DNA of 37,249 bases from Candidatus Polarisedimenticolaceae bacterium (GTDB lineage Bacteria > Acidobacteriota > Polarisedimenticolia > Polarisedimenticolales > DASRJG01), in NCBI GenBank assembly GCA_036376135.1, contig DASVAW010000021.1:1-37249 (forward strand), in the 5' to 3' direction. Position numbers and translations under genes: made by a program. Positions 26,999 to 34,050 of the stretch are shown piece by piece. Each line of letters starts with the position of its first letter. Position 1 is the stretch's first letter. The notes below the pieces were generated by a model. The model was given only the letters and a program-made list of their open reading frames with translations. It was not told where the DNA came from and did no database searches.

Positions 26999-28684
26999 AT
27001 GGACGCCGACGCGACGGTCGCCGAACGTGCCGTGGCCGCTCCGGCCGCGCGATTCGAGACGCGCGTCCCGGAGCCGCCGGCCGGGCTCACCCGTCGGTTC
27101 CTGAAGACCCACCGCCACGCGGCGGGACTGCTCGTGGGGATGCTCGTCGCCAACGTGCGACGGCGCGCCGAGGACGGCTCCCACCGCGGCCCCGGGTTCC
27201 TGCTGCAGCGCGTCGCGGCGGCGGCGCTGCGGCCGTTCCTGTCGCGCGCGCTGCGCGATCTCCCGTTCCCCGTCCAGCTGCGCCGGCGCCTCGAGGCGCT
27301 CGGCCCCACGTACGTGAAGCTCGGGCAGATCCTCAGCCTTCGCGAGGACATCCTGCCGAGGTCGATCACCGAGGAGCTCAAGCACCTGCTCGACCGCCTC
27401 CCCGCGGTCCCGTTCGAGACGTTCCTCGCGCAGGTGGAGCACGAGCTCGGCCGGAAGGCCTCGGAGGCGTTCCTCTGGATCGACCCCGTGCCGCTCGGAT
27501 CCGCATCGATCGCCCAGGTGCACCGGGCGACGACCCGGGACGGGCACGACGTGATCCTGAAGGTGGTCAAGCCCGGGATCGCCCAGACCCTCGAGCGCGA
27601 CGCGCTCCTGCTCCGCGGTCTGGGGCGCGTCCTCCAGATTCCGCTCGGGCGGTTCCAGCCGCGCCGCGTCCTCGACGAGTTCTGCGACTACACGCTGCGG
27701 GAGGTCGACCTGCGGCTCGAGGCCGACAACGCGGAGACCTTCGCCGCCAACTTCCGCGACCTCCCCGACATCGTGTTCCCCAGGATCTTCCGCGAGCACA
27801 GCGGGAAGAGCGTGTTGTGCATGGAGTTCCTGGACGGCGTCCGCCCCGACACCCCCGAGGCGCGCGGGCTTCCCGCGGAGGACCGCAACCGGCTCGTGGA
27901 CCTCGGGGCCGCGTCGATCATCCGCATGTTGTACCTCGACGGCTTCTTCCACGCCGACCTGCACCCGGGGAACCTGATCATCCTGCCGGGCGCGCGCTGC
28001 GGGTTCATCGACCTCGGGATGGTCGGCCGGTTCGACAGCCAGCTGCGACGGACGCTCCTCTACTACTACTACGCGCTGGTCTCGGGAGACTCCGAAGGCG
28101 CCGCGCGCTACCTCGCGGCGATCGCGCAGCCCGGGCGCGGCGGCGACCCGGTCGGCTTCCGCAAGGAGGTCGAGGAGATCTGCCGGCGCTGGAAGCGCCG
28201 CGCCACCTTCGAGGGGTTCTCGCTCGCGCAGCTCATCCTCGAGTCGGTCGCCCGCGGCGGGAAGTACCGGATGTATTTCCCCGTCGAGATGGTCCTCATG
28301 GTGAAGGCGCTCGTGACCTTCGAGGGGGTCGGCCACGTCCTGAATCCCGGCTTCGACGTCGCGGCCGTCTCCCATCCGCACATCCAGCGGATCTTCCTGG
28401 GGCAGTTCAGCCCGTGGCGCCTGGCGAAGGACAGTCTTCGCGGCGTTCCCGAGCTGATCGACGCGATCGTCAAGGCCCCGATGCTCGTGACCGAGGGGCT
28501 GCAGGTGCTCGACCGTGCGACGCGACGCCAGCCGGAGAGCCCCTGGGTCGGCATCCGGGCGACGTTGCTGTCGGGTTTCTGCCTCGTCGCCGGAGCCGTC
28601 CTCGTCGCGGCGGGGGCGCGCCCCGGCCTCGCCGTGGCCCTTTTCGCGATCGCGTTCCTCCTGGCCTGGAGGCGGGGAGGTTGA
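26999..28684 (+). CDS. ABC1/UbiB/ADCK-type atypical protein kinase-like ATPase
   Basis: 561-residue membrane-associated member of the UbiB family, which supports quinone biosynthesis, probably by ATP-dependent handling of isoprenoid lipid precursors. Family signatures are all present: KLGQ at 107-110, the Ala/Ser-rich loop PLGSASIAQVH that replaces the kinase glycine loop, HADLHPGN with H318-D320, and FIDLGMVG with metal-binding D338. Two hydrophobic helices at the end (after about residue 520) should anchor it. It begins seven bases after the HMG-CoA reductase stop and ends two bases before the acyltransferase start, so all three are probably one transcript. HMG-CoA reductase makes isoprenoid precursors, and quinone tails are isoprenoid, so the neighbourhood fits. 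Confidence 0.93.
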   Translation: MDADATVAERAVAAPAARFETRVPEPPAGLTRRFLKTHRHAAGLLVGMLVANVRRRAEDGSHRGPGFLLQRVAAAALRPFLSRALRDLPFPVQLRRRLEALGPTYVKLGQILSLREDILPRSITEELKHLLDRLPAVPFETFLAQVEHELGRKASEAFLWIDPVPLGSASIAQVHRATTRDGHDVILKVVKPGIAQTLERDALLLRGLGRVLQIPLGRFQPRRVLDEFCDYTLREVDLRLEADNAETFAANFRDLPDIVFPRIFREHSGKSVLCMEFLDGVRPDTPEARGLPAEDRNRLVDLGAASIIRMLYLDGFFHADLHPGNLIILPGARCGFIDLGMVGRFDSQLRRTLLYYYYALVSGDSEGAARYLAAIAQPGRGGDPVGFRKEVEEICRRWKRRATFEGFSLAQLILESVARGGKYRMYFPVEMVLMVKALVTFEGVGHVLNPGFDVAAVSHPHIQRIFLGQFSPWRLAKDSLRGVPELIDAIVKAPMLVTEGLQVLDRATRRQPESPWVGIRATLLSGFCLVAGAVLVAAGARPGLAVALFAIAFLLAWRRGG

Positions 28685-28686
28685 CG

Positions 28687-29928
28687 ATGGCCGCCTACGA
28701 GCCTCTCGATCTCGACTACCTCGGCGACCTGATGCACTCGCACCTGGGCAACGTGATGGAGCGGTACTTCCGTCCGCGCCTGCTCGGCCGCGAGAACCTG
28801 CCGGCGTCGGGTCCCGCGATCCTCGCGCCCAACCACAGCGGAAACGCGTTCCCCTACGATGCGATGGTCTTCGACGCGCTCCTGTGGCAACGCGGCGGCA
28901 TGACCCCGGAGGCGAAGTTCCGGAGCACCTTCGAGAAGGAGCTCGCCTTCACGTGGTGGATGAACCCGTTCGGCCTCGACAATTTCTGGCGGCGCGGCGG
29001 AGGCGTGGACGTCACCTACGACAACTTCGACCGCCTGATGGCCCGGGGGGAGCGGATCGTCTACTACCCCGAGGGCGTGCCGGGGATCGGCAAGGGATTC
29101 CAGAACCGCTACCGCCTGCAGCCGTTCAAGACGAGCTTCGTCCGCCTCGCCGCGAAACACGGCGTACCCGTCCATCCGGTCTACGTCGTCAACGGCGAGT
29201 GGATCATCCCGTTCAACTTCATGCTGAAGCCGGTCGACCGGCTGTTCAGCCGCGTCTTCCACGTGCCGTTCCTGCCGCTTCCGGGTGCGCTCCTCGCGAT
29301 CTCGTGGCCGTGGGTGTGGTACCTGTCCCTGCCCGCGCGACTCATCTTCAAGATCGGCACGCCGATCGACGTCGCGGCGCGGGTACGCGAAGCGGGCATC
29401 GCCGACCCCGAGACGGCCGACCGCGAGCCGCTCGCCCGCGTCGCCGAGTCGATACGCGCGGACATGCAGCAGGAGCTCGACCGGCTCGTCGCACGATACG
29501 GACGGTCGCCGTACCACCTGCGCTCGCTCGTCCGCTCGTTCCGGAACGCCCGGGGCGCCCGGGCCTCGATGTTCCCGATCAGCTGGCCGGTGCAGTGGGT
29601 CCGCCACGATCGCGACCGTCGGCGCCCGCCCGCGCGCTCGCGCCTGCACGCGATCCTGCGGGACTTCGACCTCGCGGCGTTCTACGTGCCGTTCGGGTGG
29701 CCGCTGCTCTCGCTCGCCCGGACCTTCCGAAAGCCGCCGTGCGGCTACCGCGGCCTCCCGCGCAACGTCGCCCGGGAGCTGCGCGGGAACTTCCACTGGC
29801 GGCTCAGCGAGCGCCCCCTGCCGCCGAAGCCCGCTTCCGCCGCCGCGGCTTGCGAGCCGCCGCGCGCGACTCGCGGTCCCGAGCCAGCGCCTCCCCCCGC
29901 TCCAGCAGTCGGATCAGCTTCTCGGTGA
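28687..29928 (+). CDS. Glycerolipid acyltransferase-like protein (PlsC superfamily, long spacing)
   Basis: 413-residue protein with a lysophospholipid acyltransferase fold. The His of the catalytic motif is in NHSGNAFPYD (H50 to D58), seven residues apart rather than the usual four; a similar long spacing, I recall, occurs in some mycobacterial and other PlsC-like proteins. YYPEGVPGIGKGF near 120-135 matches the substrate loop, and VHPVYVVNGE the later strand. Two hydrophobic stretches (about 200-225 and 335-350) suggest membrane contact. The final 40 residues are Pro/Ala-rich and overlap, on the opposite strand, the last 125 bases of the patatin gene. Start ATG lies two bases after the UbiB-like gene. 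A role in phospholipid, wax or triacylglycerol synthesis is plausible. Confidence 0.88.
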   Translation: MAAYEPLDLDYLGDLMHSHLGNVMERYFRPRLLGRENLPASGPAILAPNHSGNAFPYDAMVFDALLWQRGGMTPEAKFRSTFEKELAFTWWMNPFGLDNFWRRGGGVDVTYDNFDRLMARGERIVYYPEGVPGIGKGFQNRYRLQPFKTSFVRLAAKHGVPVHPVYVVNGEWIIPFNFMLKPVDRLFSRVFHVPFLPLPGALLAISWPWVWYLSLPARLIFKIGTPIDVAARVREAGIADPETADREPLARVAESIRADMQQELDRLVARYGRSPYHLRSLVRSFRNARGARASMFPISWPVQWVRHDRDRRRPPARSRLHAILRDFDLAAFYVPFGWPLLSLARTFRKPPCGYRGLPRNVARELRGNFHWRLSERPLPPKPASAAAACEPPRATRGPEPAPPPAPAVGSASR

Positions 29929-31081
29929 GGGGAAGCCCCTCGGGCACGCGGTCGAGGATCAACTCGGTCCAGAACTCCCGGTCCTCGTCCTCGAGCACGT
30001 CCCGCCGGAGGCCGACCCCGTGCCGGGCGAGGGTCTTCTCGAACCCCGAGCCGCGCGATCGCATCCAGCGGCGCGTCGACCTCCATGCGTGCTCGAGCAC
30101 CCGGATGCGCGAGGAGAAGCTGAAGATGTTCGTGAAGAACATCTCGTAGTCGTCGGGTCCGGGCTCGATCAGGAGCGCGTCGGCGTCCGCATATCGCGCG
30201 CGGTACGCGCCGAAGCCGAGCTGCAGCCGCGAATGGATGAGTGTCCGGAAGGTCTGCGACAGGACGGCGGGGAGCCCGATCTCCGCGAGGTGCTCCTGGT
30301 GCATGGCCCCGGCCTCGACCGCGTGACGGGTGTCGATCGGCACGATCGGGTTGATGCAGAAGAGCAGGTCGGCGCCCTCCTCGAGCGCGACGGAGGCGTG
30401 CAGCGTCTTGAGCAGGACGCCGTCGGCGTAGTAGCGACCCTCGATCTTGACCGGCGGGTAGACGATCGGCAGCGCCGTCGAGGCCTGCACCGCCTGCGAG
30501 ATCGGCACGTCCTCCCATTCCTGCTCGCCGAAACGCACCGCGGTGCCCGCGTCGACGTCGGCGGCGACCACGATCAGCCGCCGTCCCAGCTCGCGGAAGT
30601 CGTTGGTGCGTCCCTCGTGGGCGAGCACCTTCTCGAGCCACTCGCGGATCGGCCGGTTGTCGAACAGGCCGAGCGGCAGCGCCCGGCCCAGGCGCGCCAT
30701 CGACTCCGTCAGCGAGAGGTCGTCCGGATCGCCGGCGTAGGCGGTGACGGCCTGGACGAGAAGCTCCGGGACGCGCAGGCCGCCGCGCAGCCACGCGCCC
30801 GCGGCGGGGGTGAAGAAGATCTTCGGGGAGAACGGGTGGACCCGGTGATCGTGCCGTGCGACCGCGCGGCACATCTGCGCGGGCGTGATCCCGTTCGACA
30901 GCAACGCCGCGACGAGCGACCCGGCGCTCACCCCGACGTACACGTGAAGGTCGGTCAGATCGACGCCCTCGAGGACCTCCTCGAGGGCCCGGAGGGCGCC
31001 GATCTCGTACACCGCTCCCGCGGGCCCGCCCCCCGCCAGGGCGAGACCGATCCGGCCGTGGCCGCGTGCGCGGCGTTTCAC
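29804..31081 (-). CDS. Patatin-like phospholipase/lipase
   Basis: 425-residue serine lipid hydrolase. The oxyanion loop LAGGGPAG, nucleophile motif GVSAGS (S52) and DGV (D220) form the Ser-Asp dyad of the patatin family. There is no signal peptide, so it should be cytoplasmic. After the catalytic domain (to about residue 290) comes a helical C-terminal part, then a basic tail RRRKRAS. The start is GTG at 31081, 16 bases after the phasin stop, so it is probably last in the PhaR-phasin-patatin run. The haloarchaeal PhaZh1 is a patatin-type PHA depolymerase bound to granules, which makes that role possible here; phospholipase activity is the simpler choice. The 3' end overlaps the acyltransferase gene by 125 bases. 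Confidence 0.92.
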   Translation of the reverse strand: MKRRARGHGRIGLALAGGGPAGAVYEIGALRALEEVLEGVDLTDLHVYVGVSAGSLVAALLSNGITPAQMCRAVARHDHRVHPFSPKIFFTPAAGAWLRGGLRVPELLVQAVTAYAGDPDDLSLTESMARLGRALPLGLFDNRPIREWLEKVLAHEGRTNDFRELGRRLIVVAADVDAGTAVRFGEQEWEDVPISQAVQASTALPIVYPPVKIEGRYYADGVLLKTLHASVALEEGADLLFCINPIVPIDTRHAVEAGAMHQEHLAEIGLPAVLSQTFRTLIHSRLQLGFGAYRARYADADALLIEPGPDDYEMFFTNIFSFSSRIRVLEHAWRSTRRWMRSRGSGFEKTLARHGVGLRRDVLEDEDREFWTELILDRVPEGLPLTEKLIRLLERGEALARDRESRAAARKPRRRKRASAAGGAR

Positions 31082-31097
31082 GGCGGAGGGTCCGGTC

Positions 31098-31478
31098 CTA
31101 GGCCTGGGCGGTCGTCTTCTTGCGGCGCGGCGCGGTGCGGGTCTTGCCGAGGGTCTTGGTCAGCGCCTCGACGCGCTTGCTCAGCGACTCGATCTCGGTG
31201 CGCGTGGGCACGCCGAAGCGGTGCAGCACCATCTGCACCTTGTCGTCGACCTCCGCCTCGATCTTCGTCGCGGCGGTCTTGATCTTGCCCTTGGTCTCGT
31301 TCACCGCGCGCCCGGGCATGTCGGCCCAGTCGCCCGTCTGCTTCCCCTTGGTCACGAGGTTCTTGAAGAGCTTGGAGCCCTCCTCCTCGGCCACGGCGAG
31401 AGCGCCGAGTCCGGCGAGCCAGATCTTCTGCGCCGTTTCGGTCGGATCGAAGTTTGCCATCGTCTTGCGGACTGCCAT
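31098..31478 (-). CDS. Phasin family protein (PhaI/PhaF-like)
   Basis: 126-residue helical protein of the phasin superfamily that coats PHA granules. The N-terminal amphipathic part (IWLAGLGALAVAEEEG) fits the granule-binding segment of PhaF/PhaI, and the middle is a long charged helix ending in a heptad-like stretch (IESLSKRVEALTKTL) and a basic Lys/Arg tail (PRRKKTTAQA) that resembles a short nucleoid-binding tail. GGGAGG precedes the ATG. It lies 66 bases after phaR and 16 bases before the patatin gene. No PHA synthase is present, so the hydrophobic surface coated could be another storage lipid. Confidence 0.88.
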   Translation of the reverse strand: MAVRKTMANFDPTETAQKIWLAGLGALAVAEEEGSKLFKNLVTKGKQTGDWADMPGRAVNETKGKIKTAATKIEAEVDDKVQMVLHRFGVPTRTEIESLSKRVEALTKTLGKTRTAPRRKKTTAQA

Positions 31479-31544
31479 TGGGAACCTCCCGGCCGCGACG
31501 TGCGGCCCAACTCCCCTGTTTGCCGCCGGACCTCTCGAAACCGG

Positions 31545-32003
31545 TTACACGCTGCGCGCGGCACGGGCCGCGCGGCCGCCGGAAACGGGGCCCTTCCCCG
31601 CCTCGGCCCGCGCGAGCGCCGCCTCGAGCTGCGCGATGCGCTCCTTCAACGACTCCATGTCCTCCCGGGCGCGGCGCACGGGACCGATCCTGTCGAGCGA
31701 AGCTTCGAGCAGCTTCTCGACGCCGATCTGGACCTGCTCGACCCCGCTGCGCAGCGCGTCCTCGCCCTTGCGGATGAGGTCGTGCAGGGTCTCCGTCGGA
31801 AGCGTGGAGGCTCCGCGTCGTCCCTGCTCCGCGATGATCTGGGCCAGGACGGCCGTCGTCACGTCCGCCTCCGTCGCATTGTCGACGATGCGGACCTGCT
31901 GCCCGTCCCGGATCCACGCGACGATCTCGTCGAGCGTCGCGTACCGACTCTCCTCCGTGTCGTAGAGCTTCCGGCTTCCGTACCGCTTTACGAGTCGCAC
32001 CAT
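31545..32003 (-). CDS. phaR: PHA synthesis regulator PhaR, DNA-binding protein
   Basis: 152-residue transcription repressor that binds DNA and PHA granules. The N-terminal 65 residues match the PHB accumulation regulator domain: VKRYGSRKLYDTEESRYATLDEI, read here as KRYGSRKLYD, then TLDEIVAWI and DVTTAVLAQII. Most PhaR proteins then carry a short granule-binding domain; here the remainder is a helical, coiled-coil-like segment (about 90-135) rich in Glu, Arg and Ala, with a short basic end. GAGGTGA precedes the ATG. It is upstream of the phasin, as PhaR and its phasin target often are. In Paracoccus and Ralstonia, PhaR represses phasin transcription until granules form and titrate it away. 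Confidence 0.92.
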   Translation of the reverse strand: MVRLVKRYGSRKLYDTEESRYATLDEIVAWIRDGQQVRIVDNATEADVTTAVLAQIIAEQGRRGASTLPTETLHDLIRKGEDALRSGVEQVQIGVEKLLEASLDRIGPVRRAREDMESLKERIAQLEAALARAEAGKGPVSGGRAARAARSV

Positions 32004-32033
32004 GGCGTCACCTCGGGGGCCCGCACATACAAG

Positions 32034-32048
32034 TGCCGCGCCGCGGCA
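32034..32048. promoter_or_regulatory. Perfect inverted repeat upstream of phaR, candidate operator
   Basis: TGCCGC-GCC-GCGGCA, a perfect 6-bp inverted repeat, lies 31-45 bases before the phaR start. CAAGTG-type arms (plus strand AAGTG before and CACTT after) surround it. PhaR of Paracoccus binds TGC-rich sites, so autoregulation through this repeat is possible. A TTGACG-like sequence on the minus strand (32072-32067) could be a -35, but the partner -10 would lie inside the repeat and is poor. Confidence 0.4.
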
Positions 32049-32068
32049 TCCTTGTCACTTGAGATCCG

Positions 32069-33112
32069 TCAAGTCATGTCAGCGACGTTACGGGCCAGGC
32101 GCTCCAGGTCGTCGAACCCGAGGGGCGGCGCGTCGCACAACGCGGCCTCGATCAGGGGGAGCTCGGAAGGCAGGAGCCCGCGCAGGCGGGCGAGCGAGGC
32201 GCGGTCGCGCCGCCCGAGCCAGGCGACGAGATCGCGGCCGGGGTCACCGGCTCGCCCCGGGACCTCCGGGTGCACGCGGTTCGCGACGACCGCGCGGAGC
32301 CGGTGCCCCTCCTCGCGGAGCTTGCGCGCGAACATCATCGCGTCCGGGACCCGCTCGGGAGCCGGAGAGGTGACGAGCAGGAACGAGGTCGTCGGGGATC
32401 GCAGGAGCTTCTCCACCCGCACCGCCCGCTCGCGGAATCCCGCGTACAGGGGCTCGAAGGCGTGGAAGAACTCGGCGAGCTCGCGCAGCAGGCCGATCCC
32501 CACGAGCCGGTCGAGCAGCCGCTCGAGGCCGCGGCCGAGAGGACCGAACCGCTCCCCCGCCCGGAACCGCCCGCGATCGTCGAACCAGGGCTTCAGCGCG
32601 ATCTCGATCGCGCCGCTGTCGAGGAAGTCCGCGATCCTGCGCGGCGCCCCCAGGAAGTCCATCGCCTGGCGCGCCGGCGGCGTGTCGAGAATCACGACGT
32701 CGTGCCGTCGCTCCTCGGCCACCTCGAACAGCCGCTCGACGGCCATGTACTCGAGGATCCCGGCGAGGCTGCCGCGAAGCTCGCGGTAGAAGCGGTTGTT
32801 CGCGATCCGCTCGCGCGAGGCCTCGTCGGGGGCGTAGCGCGCCACGATCCGGTCGAAGGTGCGCTTCGCGTCGAGCAGGCTCGCCTCGAGGATCCCCTTC
32901 GCCTCGAGGGGCACGCGGATCGAGGCGTCGCGCGCGGCGTCGCCGACGCCGAGCGCGTCCTTCAGCCGCTCCGAGGGGTCGAAAGTCATCACCAGGACGT
33001 CGCGCCCGTCGCGGGCGTACGCCACGCCCAGTCCCGCCGCGAACGTCGTTTTTCCCACGCCGCCCGCGCCGACGACGATGCGCAGGTCGGGTCCGTTCCG
33101 GCGGCGGGTCAT
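32069..33112 (-). CDS. ArsA/Get3-like ATPase, second of a tandem pair
   Basis: 347-residue P-loop ATPase of the ArsA/Get3 family. Its Walker A reads GAGGVGKTT (K21, T22), and Ala takes the place of the signature lysine that ArsA and Get3 have at the start of this loop. The switch segment is DTPPARQAMDFLGAP, resembling the actinobacterial ArsA partners (DTPPTRxALDFL) more than ArsA proper. No CxxC zinc motif of Get3 is seen. The ATG overlaps the stop of the first ATPase (ATGA), so the two proteins are made together and are probably partners. It ends 65 bases before phaR. Substrate unknown: protein targeting, metal-ion, or granule-related work are all possible. Confidence 0.9.
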   Translation of the reverse strand: MTRRRNGPDLRIVVGAGGVGKTTFAAGLGVAYARDGRDVLVMTFDPSERLKDALGVGDAARDASIRVPLEAKGILEASLLDAKRTFDRIVARYAPDEASRERIANNRFYRELRGSLAGILEYMAVERLFEVAEERRHDVVILDTPPARQAMDFLGAPRRIADFLDSGAIEIALKPWFDDRGRFRAGERFGPLGRGLERLLDRLVGIGLLRELAEFFHAFEPLYAGFRERAVRVEKLLRSPTTSFLLVTSPAPERVPDAMMFARKLREEGHRLRAVVANRVHPEVPGRAGDPGRDLVAWLGRRDRASLARLRGLLPSELPLIEAALCDAPPLGFDDLERLARNVADMT

Positions 33113-33993
33113 CGCGTCGCCCCCGGAACGCGCAGACCGCGCTCGAGGTGCGGCTCGAGGGTGGAGACGAGCTCGTCGTCGCGCTCGAAGCGCGAGAGAG
33201 GCAGCTCGATCACCGGGCCGTCCCATCCCGCGCGGAGGCGATCGAGGGAGTCCTGCTGCGCGGCGCGGCGCCTGCGCCACGCCTTCCCCGCGGCGTCCGA
33301 GGGCTCGGCGCCGATCCAGGGCGGGTACAGCGCGTTCACGACGACGGCGGCCGGTCGGCGCCGGCGGGCCTTCAGCCCTTCCGTCAGCTCGAGCGTCTCC
33401 TCGGTCGCCAGCCCCTCCGCGAGCCCGGCGACGAGGGCGGCGAAGGCGGAGCCGTCGTCGAGGAACGTCGCGACCTCCTCGATCATCCGACCGATCGGCC
33501 CCGTGCTCACGGCGTCGGCGAGCAGCGGCGGCGCGTCGAGCATCGCGAGCGCATGGCCGGTCGCGGGAGCGTCGAACACGACGAGGTCGGGACCGCGGCG
33601 CTGGCCGAGCTGGCGGACGGCATGCGCGAGCGCCGCCGCCTCCTTGAGCCCGGGCGCGCCGTCGACGAAATGGCGGTAGACGGGGCTTCGCAGCACGCGG
33701 CCGATCAGGAACGGGACCGGCAGGGCCCCGCGCACCAGGTCGTCGATGACCGTGCGCGGGTCGAGGTTGCGAAGGCGCAGGCGCTTCGCGACCTCGACCG
33801 TGCCGCCGCCGGAGGGGTCGGCGCCCAGGTAGCGGTAGAGGCTTTCGCGGGGATCGGACTCGAGGAGGAGGACGCGTCGCCCGCGGGCTGCGAGCAGGCG
33901 TCCGAGGGTCGCCGCGAGGACGCTTTTCCCCGCTCCGCCCTTGCCGGTCACGAGGATCAGCCGTCGGGAGGCGAGGGACTCGAGAAGCGTCAT
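33109..33993 (-). CDS. ArsA/Get3-like ATPase, first of a tandem pair
   Basis: 294-residue P-loop ATPase. Walker A is the deviant type TGKGGAGKS with signature lysine K18 and K23, and the switch segment DAPATGHALAML resembles the ArsA DTAPTGHTL motif. VVVNAL is the conserved nucleotide-contact strand. It is shorter than ArsA, lacks the arsenite-binding cysteines and has no Get3 CxxC motif, so arsenic export is unlikely. No ribosome site is obvious before the ATG; instead a strong hairpin (33999-34046) ends six bases upstream. Its stop overlaps the start of the second ATPase. Known arrangement in actinobacteria (Rv3679-Rv3680) is also a tandem pair. Confidence 0.9.
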   Translation of the reverse strand: MTLLESLASRRLILVTGKGGAGKSVLAATLGRLLAARGRRVLLLESDPRESLYRYLGADPSGGGTVEVAKRLRLRNLDPRTVIDDLVRGALPVPFLIGRVLRSPVYRHFVDGAPGLKEAAALAHAVRQLGQRRGPDLVVFDAPATGHALAMLDAPPLLADAVSTGPIGRMIEEVATFLDDGSAFAALVAGLAEGLATEETLELTEGLKARRRRPAAVVVNALYPPWIGAEPSDAAGKAWRRRRAAQQDSLDRLRAGWDGPVIELPLSRFERDDELVSTLEPHLERGLRVPGATR

Positions 33994-33998
33994 CGAGA

Positions 33999-34046
33999 CC
34001 GCGTCCGGAGCTCCGCCGCGGGATGCGGCGGAGCTCCGAGACGCGG
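33999..34046 (-). terminator. Strong GC-rich stem-loop between the Asp-box protein and the ArsA pair
   Basis: Arms 33999-34019 and 34025-34046 pair along 21 bases with one bulged base and a five-base loop (GGGAT). It begins five bases after the stop of the exported Asp-box gene and ends six bases before the ArsA start. No U-run follows it on the minus strand, so it may be a hairpin that protects the upstream mRNA end, a Rho-associated stop, or a structure that hides the ArsA ribosome site. The stem is visible by inspection; the role is inference. Confidence 0.65.
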
Positions 34047-34050
34047 TGTA

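Noticed and set aside
31098-32003. A complete PHA biosynthesis locus
   Set aside because: PhaR and phasin are present, but no phaA, phaB or phaC gene lies in the window.
33109-33993. Annotation of the ArsA-like pair as an arsenite pump
   Set aside because: No arsenite-binding cysteines, no ArsB, ArsD or ArsR gene nearby, and the sequence fits the broader ArsA/Get3 family.
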